Below are positions 58,316 to 64,000 of a stretch of 64,000 bases of DNA, piece by piece. Position numbers and translations under genes: made by a program. The notes under the pieces are model-generated. The model was not told the DNA's origin. It did not search any database and saw nothing but the letters and a program-made list of their open reading frames with translations. The DNA is taken from NCBI GenBank assembly GCA_946807835.1, contig OX327696.1:8320501-8384500 (forward strand), read 5' to 3'. Numbering within the stretch: position 1 is the stretch's first letter; the number at the start of each line of letters is the position of its first letter. Origin of the DNA: Ailanthus altissimus (Eukaryota; Streptophyta; Magnoliopsida; Sapindales; Simaroubaceae).

Positions 58316-61300
58316 ATGAATTTGACGATGAAGAAGAAACCAGCAGTGCTCTATCACTACCCGTGCCCGGACGGCGCTTTCGCCGCTCTAGCTGCCCACC
58401 TTTACTTTTCTTGCACTTCAGTCCCCGCTCTGTTCTTTCCCAACCCTGTTTACAATCCCATCACCGCAGATAGCCTTCCTTTGCATGAAATTGATGATCT
58501 TTACCTTCTTGATTTTGTGGGTCCTTCTGGCTTTGTTCAGCAAATCTCTCCCAAAGTTTCCAGGTCTGTTCTTTTTTTATTATTACTATTTAACATATGT
58601 TTTACTGAGTAATGATTTAGAGAGTTCAGTTGTTCATGTGCGTACTGTCTATTACTGTTGCTCACTCTGTATATACGAAAATTTAGTTGAAAACCAATTT
58701 GTAAAAGAATTTCGCCAATAAAATTTAATATAATCTCTTGGCTACGGTGAGCCAGATCGTCCACCAAATCAATGTATGGAGAGAAATAATCTAGTAGTAG
58801 GTTACGTAGTTCATATATGAAGAATTTTTTTTGACACGTGTTAAAGATATTTTAACACATCGTAAACTGCATAAAAATTGTGAATTGATTAAACAGTGAC
58901 ATATAATAGTATTACATATAATAGTATTACTTACAATATATTGAACTATAGGACAAAAATTTGCATAATTTGTTGTAATAAAAGTTGTATAATGAAAGTA
59001 TTGAAATTCAAGATTGTTTTTTAGTTAATAACTTCCTGTAGGAATCAAGGTCTGGATGTTAAAAAATCATTTTACTTCCTTTCTGTTGTGTTTTTGTACA
59101 GGGTGGTGATATTGGATCATCACAAAACTGCTCTTGAGGCTTTAATTGAAGGTGAAAATGTGACTAAAATGATAGATATGGAGAGAAGTGGAGCTACAAT
59201 TGCTTATGATTATTTCACGGAGAAGCTTTTAGATAAAATGTTGCATAGAGAATTTGAGCGGGTAAGGTTGCTGTTTGATTACATTGAAGATGGGGATCTT
59301 TGGAGATGGAGACTTGAAAACAGCAAAGCTTTCAGTAGTGGTTTAAAAGATTTAAACATTGAGTTCAGTCTTCAGCTAAATCCTTCTTTGTTTGAGCAGG
59401 TACTTTTTCCCTGTAACATTCACACCATTGATATAAAAAAAAAACAAAAAAGGAAAAAGAAAAAGATAAAGATATTTCTCTTACTGAAATGCAATTTTTA
59501 AATACAATAGTGAAAGTTAATTTCCAATCTAATAAGAGTTTATGTTTTTTTTTTCTTTGACCATGTTTTGTATGAGATTGTATTGAACATGTATTCAAAA
59601 ACTTTATTGGATCCTAATCTCTAGAACTGCTATTTGATTGCGAATTATATGACCCACTTATGATTTTCAAGGTTTATTTTCGCTAATCTATTTATTTTTC
59701 AAAGTTTTTAGTATTTGACACCTTGTTTTTTAGATTTTTTTGTAATTTTTGACAGATTGAACTGCCCCTTTTAAATTATACTTTAAAATTATGTATCCGA
59801 CTATACTGTAAAGAGAAAATAGGTCCAGTCTAAACATTTTCTCAAAGTCTGTGGTTTTGCAAATTTATTACCTACTATTGTCTTCTAGGTTTAATTAGTT
59901 TGAGTCAGTATCTATGATGTCATTAAGTTTTCCATTTCCAACAGCATATGGGATTTCTCGATATCTAAAGGACTGAAAATGTAAGAACTTTCTGCAGTTA
60001 CTTTCCTTGGATCTGGAGTCTGTAATCAGTCAAGGCATGGTGAGCCTATCACGTAAGCAAAGATTAATTGACAACACGCTTGATCAGTCTTATGAAATTG
60101 CAATTGGAGGTGGGGCTTTTGGGCATTGTTTGGTATGCGTGCATTCTTTTCCCTTCATTTTTTTTTTAACTTAATGTAGGATAACTAGCACCAGCAAATA
60201 ATATAACACTCCTAGAGTTGTTATGTGATGGACCAAGGGTGTGCATATGCTGTAATTTTTGGGCTTTATTTATTACAAGAGAGTACGAGTCTCTTTTATT
60301 GGCTAGAAGTGCCTAAAATGGGACTGTCTAAAAGTCATGTGAAATTGTTGAATTAGCTGCAGGTTTATCTGCTGGTAACCAGAGGAGCATTTAAGCTGTT
60401 AATGGCTTTTCGATGGGAGGTTTAACAAGTCGATCTTGGTTTGGGGTTAAATTAGGCAAGAAAGACCTGCTATTTGAGGATGTATTATTGTGAACGATAG
60501 CCCCAATTACCTTTGCTCTTTTGATGATGATTGTATTGAACTGTAGGTAAAGATTAGGTTCAACAATGCATGAAATTTGTAATAAATCTTTAAGGAAAAA
60601 GGATTGCTTATGTAAAAAATATAAAAATTCTAGCAGTTTAAAGTTTAGGAGAACACGGTGAGAATGAAGTAGAAAGTTTATGACATCACACTTGTTTTTT
60701 CTTGGGCTCCAGACTTCAATTCCTGTCCTGTAAATTTTTGCATCTGTACTTAGGTTTTCATCATAAAATCAATTAAGAGAGCTTCTAAAGCTCTAATTTT
60801 CTTGAGTTTGAAAGGGTCATGCATATATCACTTTGCTGAACTTCTAACTTGTTTGATCTCAAAGTCCTAATAACGCACTTAATAAATTTTAAATAAATAA
60901 TGCTGGACCATATTTAAAGCTCCCAATCCTAGCAATTTGAATAAATAAGCTACTGATGATGCTAAAATGAATGGAAAGCTCAAATAACAGTGAGAAACAG
61001 ATTACGGATTTGAAGACCTTCAAGTATTACTCAGTATTAAGTAGATAAGCTATGGAGAGTGCTGCATATGCCACATATGGAATTCAGACAATATTCATGT
61101 CATTCTTACTTGGTCTTGAAGTATTTCAATGAAAAGTTTGTTATCTTAAAAAAATGCTAGTCTCTAATTGTGAAATCGTTATCCTGTCAATTACATGTCA
61201 TTGCTTCCCTAATATGGTCCCTAAGGCATTACTGACTCGAACACAGATATTATTGATTTCCTAATATCTGATGCACATTTTCATTTTGTGCTTGTTTCCT

Positions 61301-62701
61301 TTCTAGATTTCAGTATAAACTTCATTCTCTTAAAAACCAAAAAAGAGGAAAGAGTACCACAAGCTATGAAATATTGTTGACACATGCACAAGGTGTCTGA
61401 TATGACTTAACCAAAACACACAGAAAAAAATCCATTGTGCATACGTGTGATATGCCCATCCACCCTGGCCTAATACCAAAATAAGATTATGACATGCATA
61501 CATAAATGAAATATTTGTTGTTGCTAAGAGATTATATCATGTACTTTCATTATAGGACCCTTAATGGTGTGGTACCTTAAATAGTTAAATCATATTAAAC
61601 AAAAGGCTGGGTTCTGTGAACAGAAATTTTTTGTAAACAGGATTGGTCTTGGGAGGCCACACCAGGATAAAAAAGAAACATTATTTTATTGTGATGCAGT
61701 AGTCTGATGTATTTTTATTATATGGTGACACAATGTCCCAAAATCAAAGACAATAAGAGATCTCTAATTTCATTCTTATATTTGTAGGCTGTTGATGCGG
61801 ACGCTGTTGCAGAATTGAGGAGTGAACTGGGACACCAGTTAGCAACTAAAAGTCGTAATTTAAATTTGAGGTTTGTGGCACTTCAATATATATATTGGAT
61901 ACTTATTCTGCTCTTTAGATTCATGCATTCATCAAACGTTTCATGCTTTTCTCTTCCCTGTAGTTCTGTGAAATTATATTGTGATGATTTGGAAAAGAAA
62001 TCCCGTTATCATGTTGTTTAAATTTCAGCATTGGTTATATAGTTTGATTGTGAAAGGATGTTTTAGTAGGATGAAAGAAAGCTATAGCTAGTTAAAGTTA
62101 ATACTGAAATAATTTTTGGTGTCATTTAGTTGACTCATATGGTTGTGGGATGTAACCATTTGTTTTATAGGGCTGGTTAGGATGTAACCTATTCTGCCAA
62201 TGAATTCCCATACAGATTTAATGGGTTACTAGTTCACTAAAAAAAATTATTGGTAGAAATACAATAATCAAATGCCGTTTTAATATCTCATGTTATTTTT
62301 CTCAATGAGGTATATACTTTACTTCTATTCACTTCCCTTCCTGATGTAGTTCTTTTACTTTATCGAAAAATTGAATGATTTTTTTCTCAGAGGAATTGGA
62401 GCTATTGTTTATAGAGTCCCAGAGCTTCAAAATGATCAATTGTTGAAAATAAGCCTGAGGAGTGTAGATAGCGAAGACACAACACCTATTTCGCAGGTTC
62501 TTGCAGTTAATTATATTGATCTTCATACACATTTACTGTTGGTTAATGAGGTGATATCAATTAATTATGCTGGAAAGTACTCTAATGTGTTATGCGATTT
62601 CCTTGTAGGAATTTGGAGGTGGCGGACATCGAAATGCCAGTTCCTTCATGTTAAGCTCTGGAGAATTTGAGCAGTGGAAAGTGGAGTTATTGCTTTGCTG
62701 A
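58316..62701 (+). CDS. DHH-family phosphoesterase, 320 aa, 6 exons
   Basis: Exons: 58316-58563, 59102-59399, 59998-60132, 61788-61870, 62391-62496 and 62609-62701 (TGA). All introns are GT-AG and the phases join to 963 nt. The DHH domain has motif I YHYPCPDGAFAA (Asp19), LLDFVGP (Asp66), the signature ILDHHKTA (Asp88-His89-His90) and IEDGDLW (Asp148), which bind the metal ions. The C-terminus has the DHHA1 motif FGGGGHRNASSF (residues 292-303), which binds substrate. Relatives hydrolyse phosphodiester or pyrophosphate bonds in small nucleotides or short oligonucleotides; the substrate of this plant branch is not known to me. No transit peptide or membrane segment is obvious. Another ATG at 58328 would shorten it by four residues. 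All catalytic positions are intact, so it looks functional. Confidence 0.92.
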
Positions 62702-64000
62702 TGTTGATTTGATGCAGAAGGGGAAACAACGATTTTAGAATTATTTTTATTTTTCTAACATATGTTTTTATTTTGGGTTATTTGAGTTGTGTGTAATACT
62801 TGTTTTGGTTAGTTTAAAGTAGCTTTCTTGTTCACGTAGGTTTTATATTACTTTTGGAAGTAGATTTATTGTGATTTTATTTCCAGTTTTATTTGTTGTT
62901 ATTTCTCCCTTTTCTCTCTGTAGATCCTCCCCTTTCTATTGTTTTGAATTTTTTTTCCCTCTTCTTCTACTATATATTCTCCCCTTTCTTTATCTATAAT
63001 TTTATTCGACTATCTTTCCTGCATCAAGATTCGTCCATGTTAAGCTCTTGAGAGTTCAAGAAGTGGAAGCCCGGACGGTGAGTTAATGCATTACCTTGGG
63101 CAACTTGAGCTTTTTTCCTTTTCACGTGCAAGAGAAAGAGGTAACTGTCCACAAGCAACAAGAGAGGAAAATAAAAGAAGATTGCTTTCCAAATTGTACG
63201 AGGTTTGTCATTTTATTTTATTTATTTCTTAAGTTGTATGGGATTACAGGATTTAGCATCCATTATTTATTTTCTGTCTGGCTCCTTTCAATGTTCTAAT
63301 CTCCTTCAAATTCTGTAATTAGTCCATCTTGTTCTTCAGCATGATTAAATGAAGTAAGTATTTGTCTCTGTAAAACAATTTTCCATTTCATTAGCTACAA
63401 TGTTAACATGTCACTTGTTAAGCTTGATTTGCAGTAGAAACAAATAAATACTATGGATTTGGAATTCCATGAACTGTATAGCAATAATGTGACCTTGCCT
63501 CTGATACAAGGCTGGGATTTCTTTATTATCATTAACCAATGGCGAACAACTTATATGACCTTTGTTACTCCAAGACACATTCTATGCCTCATCCCATAAC
63601 CAGGCAATACAATCTCTTTAGAAAGTAATATATGATGAGAAGAAAACCAATGGTGAAGCACAACTGACTCCAAACATCTCGTACAGAATAGGTTATTTGC
63701 AGCGGGCTACGAGGCTTCTGCTCTAAACCATCTTCTCTGTGAACCAAAACCCTTGTGAGTTGAAATTGTGTAAACAGTAAACCGAGGTTGGATTCAGAAT
63801 CAATCAAAACCATAAATTTAAAAATGGGTGTAAATTAATTATTGAATTAAGTAAGAATTAAATATGAAATGCATTCTGTTGTCAGATTTTCGATTTAGTG
63901 CTTTAGTTTCTTTTATTTTTTTTCTCATTTTCTGGGAAATTGTCCAGTTCAGCTCAAACTCTTCCACATGAAGTAGTCTGTTAAATTAGAAGTTAATTTA
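62702..64000. other. 3' flank of the phosphoesterase gene and gene-free tail
   Basis: The 3' UTR probably runs to about 62850. At 63037-63085 part of the last exon is repeated in diverged form (GTTAAGCTCTTGAGAGTTCA, GAAGTGGAAG). A 74-codon minus-strand open frame at 63589-63813 has no recognisable domain and could be part of a gene beyond the window, but I cannot support it. Confidence 0.45.

Noticed and set aside
63589..63813. 74-codon minus-strand open frame as a gene
   Set aside because: No recognisable domain; it may be chance or part of something beyond the window.

Overview
The window is nuclear DNA from a eudicot plant. It is very AT-rich, its genes have plant-style GT-AG introns, and it holds plant Copia, L1-type and hAT elements plus a piece of plastid ycf2. 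The species cannot be fixed from the sequence; a woody dicot such as Citrus is only a weak guess. Three host genes can be built exon by exon: (1) a REVEILLE-type clock MYB gene on + (CDS 19731-21577, 5 coding exons, 463 aa); (2) a small single-RRM RNA-binding protein on - (CDS 52338 down to 42104, 4 exons, 165 aa, probable organelle transit peptide); (3) a DHH-family phosphoesterase on + (CDS 58316-62701, 6 exons, 320 aa). They show no operon-like or pathway link.

Layout. 1-5.8 kb: gene-free AT-rich DNA with a hAT-like MITE (2377-2769), a fold-back element (2849-3567) and a probable Gypsy LTR remnant. 5.81-11.98 kb: a large dead hAT transposon with a broken minus-strand transposase and nine internal ~140-bp repeats. 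12-19 kb: intergenic, with Gypsy-like debris, a 90-codon gene-like fragment without a start, short repeats and the promoter side of the MYB gene. 19-22 kb: the MYB gene. 23.1-25 kb: nuclear plastid DNA (ycf2) directly followed by a dead Copia reverse-transcriptase piece. 25.6-31.5 kb: a dead minus-strand L1-type LINE with an internal ~296-bp tandem duplication. 32.88-38.45 kb: a minus-strand Copia element with both LTRs. 38.5-42 kb: AT-rich spacer with a perfect 79-bp tandem repeat and a perfect hairpin. 42.1-52.3 kb: the RRM gene, whose first intron carries an antisense Copia element (44291-51942, TSD TGGAA); that element was itself hit by a 2.7-kb solo-LTR-like insertion (46787-49509, TSD CCAAG). 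52.4-55.7 kb: AT-rich DNA with degenerate arrays. 55.75-57.79 kb: a non-autonomous retroelement with three LTRs. 58.2-62.8 kb: the phosphoesterase gene. The rest is a gene-free tail.

I found no sign of a new multi-gene biological system. The window's interest is in transposon history: nested insertions with readable target duplications, a three-LTR element, amplified repeats inside a hAT element, plastid DNA joined to a retroelement, and an expressed-type gene that appears to have absorbed 7.7 kb of antisense retrotransposon into an intron. All exon models are read by eye from splice motifs and reading frame and have no transcript support here.
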